The notes beneath the pieces were generated by a model that did no database searches, was not told where the DNA came from, and was given only the letters and a program-made list of their open reading frames with translations. A DNA stretch of 10,578 bases from Methylibium sp031393925 (lineage in GTDB: Bacteria > Pseudomonadota > Gammaproteobacteria > Burkholderiales > Burkholderiaceae_C): positions 1 to 10,578 of the forward strand of contig NZ_JANMWL010000065.1 in the NCBI RefSeq assembly GCF_031393925.1. The letters are read 5' to 3'. The translations under genes were made by a program, and so were the position numbers. Of this stretch, positions 1 through 6,775 are shown piece by piece. The first letter of the stretch is position 1, and each line of letters starts with the position of its first letter.

Positions 1-126
1 TCAGGCTGCGCAGCCGGCCACCTCAGGTGCCACAGGCGCTCGCTCGTGAGCCGCTCGCTTGGCATCGGGCTTGACGCTGACGTGCTGAGGATCGAAGCCT
101 TCGCTGCGCGTCATCACCGAGTGGCA

Positions 127-160
127 CCCCCTTCCTCTGGCAGAGCGCTGGGGTAAGGGC
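127..160 (+). repeat. Degenerate dispersed intergenic hairpin repeat (copy 1)
   Basis: The stretch begins with CCCCCTTCCTCT, has a short inverted repeat CTCT-GGC-AGAG (135-145), and ends in GCTGGGGTAAGGGC. From memory this resembles the family of dispersed intergenic elements in Burkholderiales and Xanthomonadales with a CCCTCTCCC...GGGAGAGGG hairpin followed by a GGGGTGAGGG tail. The hairpin here is eroded. A second relative in the same orientation lies at 6739-6774; the tails (AGAGCGCTGGGGTAAGGG versus AGAGGGTTGCGGTGAGGG) match at 14 of 18 positions. Confidence 0.45.
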
Positions 161-307
161 AAACGATCACCTGCCGCATCGCGCCCTCGCACCTCTCGCG
201 CTCAGGGTATTGCCACCCCCCTCGGCCGATGCGCGTCACTACATTGCTCAGGCCTGCCCGAGTTCACGGTGGTTCGGGGCCGGCCATTGAACGAGCCGCC
301 AGCCAGC

Positions 308-313
308 AGGAGA
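308..313 (+). promoter_or_regulatory. Ribosome binding site deciding the hydrolase start
   Basis: AGGAGA lies 5 nt upstream of the ATG at 319. It favours that start over the in-frame ATG at 229, which would add a 30-residue Arg-rich extension with no domain match and has no comparable site in front of it. Confidence 0.75.
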
Positions 314-318
314 CACGG

Positions 319-1503
319 ATGACACAAACGATCAAACAGGCCGCGGACGCGGTGCTCGAGTACACCGTGGGCCGCGCCGGGGGTGTTCCGGGCGTGGTGG
401 CGATGGCCACCGACCGCAGCGGCAACTTCTACGAAGGCAGTGCCGGCAAGCGCGAGCTGGGCAAGGACCAGCCGATGACGGCCGACTCGGTGATGGCGCT
501 CTTTTCCACCACCAAGGCCGTGACCGGCACGACCGTCATGCAATTGGTCGAAGAAGGCAAGATCAGGCTCGAAGACGCGGCCAAACAGTACGTGCCTGAA
601 ATCGCCGAGCTGCAAGTGCTCGACGGCTTTGACGCCGGCGGCCAGCCCAAGACGCGCGCGCCCCGGCGCGACATCACCGTCAATGACCTGATGCTGCACA
701 TCTCGGGCCTGGGCTACGAGTTCTTCAACGAAGACGATTTGAAGTACCGCGCCGCCAAGGGCATACCGAGCGTGATATCGAGCAGCTTCGCCGTGATCCG
801 CACGGTGCTGCTGCACGAGCCCGGCGAGCGCTGGACCTACGGCCCCAACATCGACTGGCTGGGCCGCATCGTCGAGCAGCAACGCGGCAAGCGCCTCAGC
901 GCGGTGATGAAGGAGCGCATCTTCGAGCCGCTGGGCATGAACGACACCGGCTTTGTCATGTCCGACGCGATGAAGGCACGCCGCGCCATCATTCACGACC
1001 GCGCGCAGGACGGCAAGCTCACGTCGCTGCCCGACCTGGTGTTGCCCGATCCACCCGAGATGGACATGGGCGGCCACGGCCTCTACGGCACGGTGGGCGA
1101 TTACATGAAGTTCATCCGCATGATGCTCAACGAGGGCAACGGCCCGCACGGCCGCGTGCTGAAGGCCGAGACGGTGGAGCGCATGTCCAAGAACGGCCTG
1201 GGCAAGCTCAAGTCGGGCGGCTGGGTGACGTGTGCCCCCTCGCTGACCAATACCGGCGAGTTCTTCCCCGGCCTTTCCAAGTCGTGGGCCTACACCTTCA
1301 TGGTCAACGACGAAGACGCGCCCACCGGCCGCCCGGCCGGCTCGCTGGGTTGGGCGGGCCTGGGCAACTTGTTCTACTGGATCGACCGCAAGAACGGCAT
1401 CGGCGGTTTCTGGGGCACGCAGGTCCTGCCCTTCCAGGACGTGGCCTCCTACCCTGGTTTTGTCGATTTCGAGGCGGCGGTTTATCGAAGCCTGAAGCGG
1501 TAG
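319..1503 (+). CDS. Serine hydrolase, class C beta-lactamase fold (family VIII esterase-like)
   Basis: This 394-residue protein belongs to the beta-lactamase/penicillin-binding-protein-like serine hydrolases (Pfam Beta-lactamase, PF00144) and probably hydrolyses a carboxylic ester. The SxxK motif is S63-T-T-K66 (ALFSTTKAVTG), giving the nucleophile and general base. The second motif is Y174-G-P in WTYGPNIDWLG, which by spacing resembles the YSL-type motif of family VIII esterases rather than the YxN of true class C beta-lactamases. Further family marks are GMNDTGF (206-212), GGHGLYGT (251-258), the W345-A-G segment near the C-terminus and GTQVLPF (366-372). No signal peptide is visible, so a cytoplasmic location is likely; beta-lactamases are normally exported. 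The start at 319 is backed by AGGAGA. It stands alone or heads the plus-strand run; 125 bp separate it from the cytochromes, so co-transcription is uncertain. The substrate is unknown; a beta-lactamase role is unlikely. Confidence 0.9.
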   Translation: MTQTIKQAADAVLEYTVGRAGGVPGVVAMATDRSGNFYEGSAGKRELGKDQPMTADSVMALFSTTKAVTGTTVMQLVEEGKIRLEDAAKQYVPEIAELQVLDGFDAGGQPKTRAPRRDITVNDLMLHISGLGYEFFNEDDLKYRAAKGIPSVISSSFAVIRTVLLHEPGERWTYGPNIDWLGRIVEQQRGKRLSAVMKERIFEPLGMNDTGFVMSDAMKARRAIIHDRAQDGKLTSLPDLVLPDPPEMDMGGHGLYGTVGDYMKFIRMMLNEGNGPHGRVLKAETVERMSKNGLGKLKSGGWVTCAPSLTNTGEFFPGLSKSWAYTFMVNDEDAPTGRPAGSLGWAGLGNLFYWIDRKNGIGGFWGTQVLPFQDVASYPGFVDFEAAVYRSLKR

Positions 1504-1509
1504 CGGCGG

Positions 1510-1526
1510 CGGGGGGCACCCCCCCG
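1510..1526 (+). terminator. GC hairpin after the serine hydrolase stop
   Basis: Six bases after the TAG stop, CGGGGGG pairs with CCCCCCG around a 3-nt loop (CAC). The 7-bp all-GC stem could slow or stop transcription, but no T-run follows, so it is not a canonical intrinsic terminator. The remainder of the spacer (1527-1628) shows no other clear signal. Confidence 0.35.
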
Positions 1527-1628
1527 ACCGGCACGCTTCCTGGGCCCAGCGGGAATCAGTCGCACCTCACGGGGCGGCGGTGCTTGCGAGCCGCGCTCCA
1601 ATCGCGGCTGCCCGTCACGAGCCATGCC

Positions 1629-2399
1629 ATGAAGCAAACGACGAATCCGATGGTCGCCTTGGCTTCGGCGCGAACGGCCGCACCGATCTCGGTCTGGATC
1701 GCCGCGCTGGTGATGGCGCTGCCGGCCCTCGCCGCTCCAGCCGCGAGCGCGCCCGAGCCGCTGCGCGTGCCCGACACCATCGCCCAACGCATGCTTGCCT
1801 GCACCGCCTGCCACGGCAAGGAGGGCCGCGCCACCAACGACGGCTACTTTCCGCGCATCGCCGGCAAGCCGGCCGGCTACCTCTACAACCAATTGGTCGC
1901 ATTTCGCGAAGGGCGGCGGCGCAACGCGCAGATGACGGCCCTGGTCGTCCACCTCGGCGACGACTACCTGCGCGAAATTGCCGGCTACTTTGCCGCGCTC
2001 GACCTGCCCTATCCCGCGCCGCAAACGCGCGGCGCCGACGGCGCCCTGCTGCAACGAGGCGAGGCGCTGGTGCGGCGCGGCGACGCGGCGCGTGAGCTGC
2101 CGGCGTGCGCGAGCTGCCACGGTGCGGCGCTCACCGGCGTGCTGCCGGCCACGCCCGGCCTGCTGGGCCTGCCGCGCGACTACCTCAACGCGCAGCTGGG
2201 TGCCTGGCGCAACGCCGCTCGCCATGCGCTGGCGCCCGATTGCATGGCCAGCGTCGCGCGGCGGCTCGCGCCCGACGACGTGAGCGCCGTGTCCACCTGG
2301 CTCAGTGCAGAGCCGCTGCCGGCCAATGCCAAGCCCGTCGCCGCACTGCCGGCGCCGCCCGCCCTGCCCTGCGGCAGCGTGCCAGGGGCGTTGCGATGA
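1629..2399 (+). CDS. Di-heme c-type cytochrome, cytochrome c4-like
   Basis: This 256-residue protein is a periplasmic electron carrier with two tandem class I cytochrome c domains. Residues 1-41 look like a signal peptide: a hydrophobic stretch from about 19 to 36 and an Ala-rich cleavage region near PAASA. Heme-binding motifs are C58-T-A-C-H62 and C160-A-S-C-H164; likely axial methionines are M102 (NAQMTAL) and M206 (DCMASV), each about 40 residues after its CxxCH as in c4 proteins. The tail (about 228-256) is Ala/Pro-rich. The start at 1629 lacks a good Shine-Dalgarno site, and the in-frame ATG at 1650 (residue 8) is an alternative. The stop overlaps the start of the next gene as ATGA, so the two cytochromes are probably translationally coupled and work as a pair. 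It likely passes electrons from the tri-heme partner towards a terminal oxidase; this last step is inference. Confidence 0.9.
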   Translation: MKQTTNPMVALASARTAAPISVWIAALVMALPALAAPAASAPEPLRVPDTIAQRMLACTACHGKEGRATNDGYFPRIAGKPAGYLYNQLVAFREGRRRNAQMTALVVHLGDDYLREIAGYFAALDLPYPAPQTRGADGALLQRGEALVRRGDAARELPACASCHGAALTGVLPATPGLLGLPRDYLNAQLGAWRNAARHALAPDCMASVARRLAPDDVSAVSTWLSAEPLPANAKPVAALPAPPALPCGSVPGALR

Positions 2400-3679
2400 C
2401 GCTCCCGAGCCGTCGCGCGCTGGTCGCCGTGTTGCTGGCAGCCGCCGCACTGCTGGCGGCCGTCGTGGTGCTCGAGCAGCGCGATGAGGCGCCCCTCCCC
2501 GACACGCCCGCCAGCGCGACGCCGCCCTCCGCGGCGCAGATCGAGCGCGGCCGCTACCTGGCGCTGGCCGGCAACTGCGCCGCCTGCCACACCGCGCGCG
2601 GGGGCTCGCCTTACGCCGGCGGGCCGGGCCTTGCCACACCGTTCGGTACCGTGTTCGCCAGCAACCTCACGCCGCACATGCAGACCGGCATCGGCGCCTG
2701 GACCTCGGCGCACTTCTGGCAGGCGCTGCACCACGGCCGCTCCAGGGACGGGCGCCTGCTTTACCCCGCCTTCCCCTATCCCAGCTACACGCAGGTCACG
2801 CGCCAAGACGCGGACGCCCTGTTCGCTTACCTCGGCAGCCTGCCTGCCGTCGCAAAAGCCAACCGGCCGCACGCGCTGCGCTTTCCCTACGACAGCCAGT
2901 TCGCGCTCCGCGTGTGGCGTGCGCTGTTCTTCACGCCCGGCGTTTACCAGGCCGACACGGGCAAATCGGCCGAGTGGAACCGCGGCGCCTACCTGGTGCG
3001 CGGCCTGGGCCATTGCGTGGCCTGCCACGCCGAGCGCAATGCCTTGGGCGCGACCAGCGAAAAGCTCGAACTCAGCGGCGGCCTGATACCGATGCAGAAC
3101 TGGTACGCACCCGCGCTTGGCTCGCCGGCCGAGGCGGGCGTGGCCGACTGGGAGCTGCCGCATGTGGTCGAGCTGCTAAAGACCGGCCGCGCGCCGCGCG
3201 CGTCGGTGCAGGGGCCGATGGCCGAGGTCGTTTACCTCAGCACGCAGCACCTGTCGCAGCCCGACCTGCAGGCCATTGCGGTGTTTTTGAAGGCGCTGCC
3301 GCAGACGCCGGCACCGCCCGCACACAAGCCGATCGAGCGTGACGCGGCGCAGCTCGCGCGCGGCGCCAAGCTCTACGAGCAGCACTGCGCCGACTGCCAC
3401 GGCGACTCGGGCCAGGGCGCGGCACCGGCCTATCGAGCGCTGGCCGGCAACCGCGCCGTCACCCTGTTCTCGCCCGCCAACCTGATCCACGTCGTGCTGG
3501 GCGGCGGCTTTGCGCCCGCCACCGCCGGCAATCCGCGGCCCTATGGCATGCCGCCTTTCTTGCAGGTGCTCAGCGATGCCGACATCGCGGCGGTGCTCTC
3601 GCACATCCGCGCGTCGTGGGGCAACGAGGCCGAGCCGGTGTCGGCGGTGCAGGTGCTGCGGCTGCGCGGCGGCGAATAG
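2396..3679 (+). CDS. Tri-heme cytochrome c, alcohol/nicotinate dehydrogenase-subunit type
   Basis: This 427-residue protein resembles the membrane-bound cytochrome subunits of periplasmic dehydrogenases (AdhB and NicB-like), which carry electrons to quinone or a downstream cytochrome. Residues 8-26 form a hydrophobic helix that is either an uncleaved anchor or a signal sequence. Three CxxCH motifs are visible: C61-A-A-C-H65, C207-V-A-C-H211 and C331-A-D-C-H335. The second and third domains have plausible axial Met residues in GPMAEVVYLS (M275) and PYGMPPF (M385). In the first domain the segment that reads YPAMPY in some relatives is YPAFPY (123-128), and M95 is the only Met there. AGGGG at 2384-2388, 7 nt before the ATG, serves as ribosome site inside the preceding gene; the 4-bp ATGA overlap indicates coupling. 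No dehydrogenase gene adjoins it, so its electron donor is unknown. Confidence 0.88.
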   Translation: MTLPSRRALVAVLLAAAALLAAVVVLEQRDEAPLPDTPASATPPSAAQIERGRYLALAGNCAACHTARGGSPYAGGPGLATPFGTVFASNLTPHMQTGIGAWTSAHFWQALHHGRSRDGRLLYPAFPYPSYTQVTRQDADALFAYLGSLPAVAKANRPHALRFPYDSQFALRVWRALFFTPGVYQADTGKSAEWNRGAYLVRGLGHCVACHAERNALGATSEKLELSGGLIPMQNWYAPALGSPAEAGVADWELPHVVELLKTGRAPRASVQGPMAEVVYLSTQHLSQPDLQAIAVFLKALPQTPAPPAHKPIERDAAQLARGAKLYEQHCADCHGDSGQGAAPAYRALAGNRAVTLFSPANLIHVVLGGGFAPATAGNPRPYGMPPFLQVLSDADIAAVLSHIRASWGNEAEPVSAVQVLRLRGGE

Positions 3680-3797
3680 GGCAAGATCGCAAGGAGCATG
3701 TCCCTGAGCGAACGAGCTCGGCACAAATTTCCGGGTCGCGGCATGAACCCGCAGCGTTTAGGCGCCCAGGCTGGCGCGCATCGAATGGGGTACCGAC

Positions 3798-5882
3798 ATG
3801 CCAGGCAGCTCACCAAGACCCGTCACCCAAAGTGCGCCCACCGTGGCGCACCCATCGCCCGAGCACGAGCTCGTCAGCGACGAACAGCGCGCTAAAGCTC
3901 TCGCCGGCTCCAGCCAGACTTTCTTCTGGTTCACCGCGCCCAGCGGCGAGATCGAAACCGAGGTCCCGCCCCTGGCGGCGTTCACCGGCCTATCGTGGGA
4001 CCACTACCGCGGCATGGGATGGCTGCAAGCGATTCACCCGGACGACCGGCAACGAATCCGCTCTCATTGGCTGAGCGCTACCAGCGCGGAGCAGTCGCTT
4101 TCCATGACCTACCGCCTCAGGCGCCATGACGGCGAGTACCGGCACGTGGTCGCCCAGAGTGCGCCGGTGCGCGACGCCGATGGCCGGATCGTGGAATGGG
4201 TCGGCCACTGCACCGACATCACCCACGCGACGATGGCAGAAGCCGCGTTGAAGCAGAGCGAGGAGCGGTTTCGCTTGCTCGACGCACTGAGCCAGGCCAC
4301 GCGTGAATCGACCGACGCCACCGCGGTGATGGCGCTGACGGCGCGACTGCTGGGCGAGCACATGCACGTCACGCGCTGTGCCTATGCGGATGTCGACACC
4401 GATGCCGACCGCTTCAGCATTCGCAACGATTGGGCCGCCTGCGGTGTGGCCAGCAGCGCGGGCGTTTATTCGCTAAGCCTGTTCGGGCCCCAGGCCATGT
4501 CCGACCTGCACGGCGGCAGGACCCTGGTGGTGCGCGACGTGGACCTGGAACTGGGCGAAGCCGGCGGCGGCCGCATGTTCAACGCCATCGGCATCAAGGC
4601 GATCATCTGTGCGCCCTTGATCAAGCACGGTCGCTTGACCGCCATGATGGCGCTGCACCAGGCGGCGCCGCGCCAGTGGACCGCCGGTGACGTGCTGCTG
4701 CTCGAGAACGTGGTGGAGCGGTGCTGGGCGCACATCGAGCGAGTTCGCGACGCAGCCGCACTGCGCGAGCAGGACCGTCGCAAGACCGAATTCCTGGCCA
4801 CCCTCGCGCACGAGTTACGCAACCCCCTGGCACCGGTGCGCTTTGCCACCGAACTGCTTCGCCGCTCGCCGCCGGGCGGCGAGGTTGCAGCGCGCGCGCA
4901 GGACATCATCGAGCGGCAGGTGTCCAACATGACACGCCTGATCGACGACTTGCTCGACATCTCGCGCGTCAGCCGCGGATTGATCGAACTCGAGCTCGAG
5001 CGCGTCGCGCTGAACAAGGTCGTCGCGGTCGCACTGGAAACGAGCCGGCCCTTGCTCGACGCCGCCGGGCACCATGTCGAGGTGTCGCTGCCGGCCGAGC
5101 CCGTGTGGCTCGATGCAGACGCGACACGGCTGTCGCAAGTGCTGGGCAATCTCTTGAACAACGCCGCCAAGTACACGCCGCCGGGTGGCAAGGTGCGGCT
5201 CGCGGCCACGCTGGTTGCGGGCGCCGTGGAAATCGACGTCGCTGATAGCGGCATCGGCATCCCGAGAGAACAAATAGGACAGCTGTTCCAGATGTTCACG
5301 CAGCTGCCCAACGCTGCCTCCCACTCGCAGGGCGGCCTGGGCATCGGGCTGGCACTGGTGCGGCGACTCGTCGAGCTGCACGGCGGCTCCGTCAGGGCCA
5401 GCAGCCCCGGTGTCGGCCATGGCAGCACGTTCACGGTGGTCCTGCCGATCGAGGCCTCTGTGCGGGCAGCGGCGGTGCGGCTCGAACCGCCGCCGCCTGC
5501 GAAGCGCACGCTAGGTGTTCGTGTGCTGGTCGTTGAGGACAATGCCGACGGCTTGCAGTCCCTGGTGGAGCTTCTCGGCATCGCCGGCCACGAGGTGCGC
5601 GGTGCGCCCGATGGTCGGACGGCCATCGCCCTTGCCGCCGACTTCTCGCCGCAGCTGGTGCTGCTGGACATCGGTCTGCCCGACATGAGCGGCTACGAGG
5701 TCGCGGCGGCACTGCGCGCCCTTGCGGCCACGCGCCTGTGCAGGCTGGTCGCCCTGACCGGCTGGGGCACCGCCGATGACCGGCGCAAGACCGCCGAGGC
5801 GGGATTCGACGAGCACTTGGTCAAGCCGGTCGATCCCGAGGCGCTGGAGGCGGTCATCGCCAGGTCGGTGCTCGCGCGATAA
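3798..5882 (+). CDS. Soluble PAS-GAF hybrid histidine kinase with C-terminal receiver
   Basis: This 694-residue protein is a hybrid sensor kinase. In order: a PAS_3-type domain at about 40-145 (AIHPDDRQRI, then RLRRHDGEYRHV and VGHCTDIT); a GAF domain at about 165-315; HisKA at about 328-395 with the phosphorylated H338 in LAHELRNPLAP; HATPase_c at about 435-552 with N-box NLLNNAAKYT (N455), G1 box DSGIGIP (D483) and G2 box GGLGIGLAL; and a receiver at about 574-690 with acidic pair E580/D581, phosphoacceptor D624 (LLDIGLPDMSGYE), T654 and K676. All catalytic residues are intact. No membrane segment or signal peptide is seen, so it should sense a cytoplasmic cue; the ligand is unknown. GGGG at 3787-3790 may serve as the ribosome site. 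No DNA-binding response regulator is nearby, so the output partner is elsewhere. A 118-bp spacer follows the cytochromes; a regulatory link to them is possible but unproven. Confidence 0.93.
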   Translation: MPGSSPRPVTQSAPTVAHPSPEHELVSDEQRAKALAGSSQTFFWFTAPSGEIETEVPPLAAFTGLSWDHYRGMGWLQAIHPDDRQRIRSHWLSATSAEQSLSMTYRLRRHDGEYRHVVAQSAPVRDADGRIVEWVGHCTDITHATMAEAALKQSEERFRLLDALSQATRESTDATAVMALTARLLGEHMHVTRCAYADVDTDADRFSIRNDWAACGVASSAGVYSLSLFGPQAMSDLHGGRTLVVRDVDLELGEAGGGRMFNAIGIKAIICAPLIKHGRLTAMMALHQAAPRQWTAGDVLLLENVVERCWAHIERVRDAAALREQDRRKTEFLATLAHELRNPLAPVRFATELLRRSPPGGEVAARAQDIIERQVSNMTRLIDDLLDISRVSRGLIELELERVALNKVVAVALETSRPLLDAAGHHVEVSLPAEPVWLDADATRLSQVLGNLLNNAAKYTPPGGKVRLAATLVAGAVEIDVADSGIGIPREQIGQLFQMFTQLPNAASHSQGGLGIGLALVRRLVELHGGSVRASSPGVGHGSTFTVVLPIEASVRAAAVRLEPPPPAKRTLGVRVLVVEDNADGLQSLVELLGIAGHEVRGAPDGRTAIALAADFSPQLVLLDIGLPDMSGYEVAAALRALAATRLCRLVALTGWGTADDRRKTAEAGFDEHLVKPVDPEALEAVIARSVLAR

Positions 5883-5884
5883 GG

Positions 5885-5901
5885 GGCCCGCGCACCGGGC
5901 C
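5885..5901. terminator. Hairpin between convergent genes
   Basis: GGCCCG (5885-5890) pairs with CGGGCC (5896-5901) around a 5-nt loop CGCAC. It fills most of the 22-bp gap between the kinase stop (5880-5882) and the crotonase-family stop (5905-5907 on the other strand). It could serve both strands. There is no T-run on either side, so it is a candidate rather than a canonical terminator. Confidence 0.4.
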
Positions 5902-5904
5902 GCG

Positions 5905-6702
5905 TCACCCCGGCCAGCGCGGACTGCGTTTTTCGACGAACGCCTGCACGCCCTCGAGCGCGGCCTCGTCCATCATGTTGCAGGCCATCGCCGCGCCGGC
6001 CACGGCGTAGGCCGCCTCGGTGCCGACTTCGATCTGTTGGTAGAACTGTGCCTTGCCCATGGCGATGGCGGTGCGCGGCTTGGTGACGATGCGCGCCACC
6101 AGCGCCTCGACTTCGGCGTCGAGCTGCCCGGGCGCGGCCACGCGGTTGACCAGGCCGCGTTCGCGCGCTTGTTCGGCGCTGATGAAGTCGCCCGTGAGCA
6201 GCATCTCCATGGCCTGCTTGCGCAGCAGGTTGCGCGCGAGCGCCACGCTCGGCGTGGAGCAAAACAGGCCGTAGTTGACGCCACTCACCGCGAAACGCGC
6301 GTCGCTCGCGGCAACCGCCAAATCGCAGGCGGCCACGAGCTGGCAGCCGGCCGCCGTGGCGATGCCCTGCACCCGCGCGATCACCGGAACGGGCAGACGC
6401 TGGATGGCGAGCATGAGACGCGAGCACTGCGCGAACAGCCGCTCGTAGTAGCCGAGCGACGGCGCGGCGCGCATCTGCTTCAAGTCATGCCCGGCGCAAA
6501 AGGCCTTGCCGGCGCCGGCCACGATGACCAGGCGCGCGCTGTCGTCACCGGCAATGGCGTCGAATTCGGCTTGCAGCGCGGCGAGCATGCCTTCGGACAA
6601 GGCGTTGAAGGACTGCGGTCGGTCCAGCGTGAGCGTGACGACACCGCGCGGGTCGCGGCTGGTGAGGACGAAGGGGGTCTGGAGTGGAGTCGGGGTGGTC
6701 AT
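5905..6702 (-). CDS. Crotonase-fold protein, ECHDC3-like (annotated as enoyl-CoA hydratase)
   Basis: This 265-residue protein has the full length and signatures of the enoyl-CoA hydratase/isomerase superfamily: LDRPQSFNAL (26-35), the CoA/oxyanion segment FCAGHDLKQM (68-77), and GIATAAGCQLVAACD (113-127). The wording GLFCSTPSVALAR (145-157) and FYQQ (220-223) matches the ECHDC3 subgroup. Aligned by eye to rat mitochondrial hydratase, the two catalytic glutamates are replaced: the Glu of GGGCEL is Q121, and the Glu of FGQPEI is G141. Ordinary hydration of 2-enoyl-CoA is therefore doubtful; it still should bind acyl-CoA and may act as an isomerase, hydrolase, decarboxylase or accessory protein. 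It is the last gene of the minus-strand run, 73 bp after the acyl-CoA synthetase, with a dispersed repeat in that spacer. The ribosome site before the ATG at 6702 is weak. No targeting signal is visible, so it is cytoplasmic. Confidence 0.9.
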   Translation of the reverse strand: MTTPTPLQTPFVLTSRDPRGVVTLTLDRPQSFNALSEGMLAALQAEFDAIAGDDSARLVIVAGAGKAFCAGHDLKQMRAAPSLGYYERLFAQCSRLMLAIQRLPVPVIARVQGIATAAGCQLVAACDLAVAASDARFAVSGVNYGLFCSTPSVALARNLLRKQAMEMLLTGDFISAEQARERGLVNRVAAPGQLDAEVEALVARIVTKPRTAIAMGKAQFYQQIEVGTEAAYAVAGAAMACNMMDEAALEGVQAFVEKRSPRWPG

Positions 6703-6738
6703 GGCGGTGGTCTTTCAAGGTCGAGCCGGCCTGGATCG

Positions 6739-6774
6739 CTCCCCTCTTGTTGCGGGAGAGGGTTGCGGTGAGGG
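6739..6774 (+). repeat. Dispersed intergenic hairpin repeat (copy 2)
   Basis: This lies in the 73-bp spacer between two genes of the minus-strand operon. CCCTCT (6742-6747) pairs with AGAGGG (6757-6762); an alternative, mutually exclusive stem is CTCCC (6739-6743) with GGGAG (6754-6758). A tail TTGCGGTGAGGG follows. It is a relative of the element at 127-160 and, from memory, of a widespread intergenic family of Burkholderiales. In the operon transcript it would fold just after the synthetase stop codon and could stabilise or separate mRNA segments; that role is inference. Confidence 0.55.
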
Positions 6775-6775
6775 T

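Larger units (their letters stand above)
1..318. other. Leader region without a convincing gene
   Basis: No convincing gene lies before the hydrolase start at 319. On the minus strand an open frame ends at position 1 (stop TGA, complement of 1-3); its internal ATG at 114 would give a 37-residue, Arg/Ala/Pro-rich peptide with no recognisable domain and no clear Shine-Dalgarno site. The longer version starting at 192 runs through a dispersed repeat (127-160), which argues against it being coding. A perfect 12-bp palindrome GGCTGCGCAGCC sits at 4-15. No confident sigma-70 promoter can be picked out upstream of 319, although one must exist here or further left if the hydrolase is transcribed alone. 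Confidence 0.5.

Noticed and set aside
1..192. Possible small minus-strand gene ending at position 1
   Set aside because: The long form is interrupted by repeat-like DNA and the short form (from 114) has no ribosome site, homology or composition that would support it.
1482..2639. Long minus-strand open frame opposite the cytochromes
   Set aside because: Arg/Ala-rich shadow of the di-heme and tri-heme cytochrome genes, whose CxxCH motifs and signal peptide fix the coding strand.
3762..3777. GCGCC/GGCGC inverted repeat upstream of the kinase, considered as terminator of the cytochrome operon
   Set aside because: Only a 5-bp stem with a 6-nt loop and no T-run, and it lies about 80 bp past the stop close to the kinase ribosome site; too weak to call.
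3698..3895. Small plus-strand open frame (65 codons) with AAGGAG just ahead, between the tri-heme cytochrome and the kinase
   Set aside because: The AAGGAG is only 1 nt from the ATG, too close for normal initiation; the peptide is Arg/Ala/His-rich without a domain and overlaps the kinase start by about 100 bp in another frame.
4466..5686. 406-codon minus-strand open frame opposite the kinase
   Set aside because: Ser/Arg/Thr-rich shadow; the plus-strand frame has every kinase and receiver motif intact.
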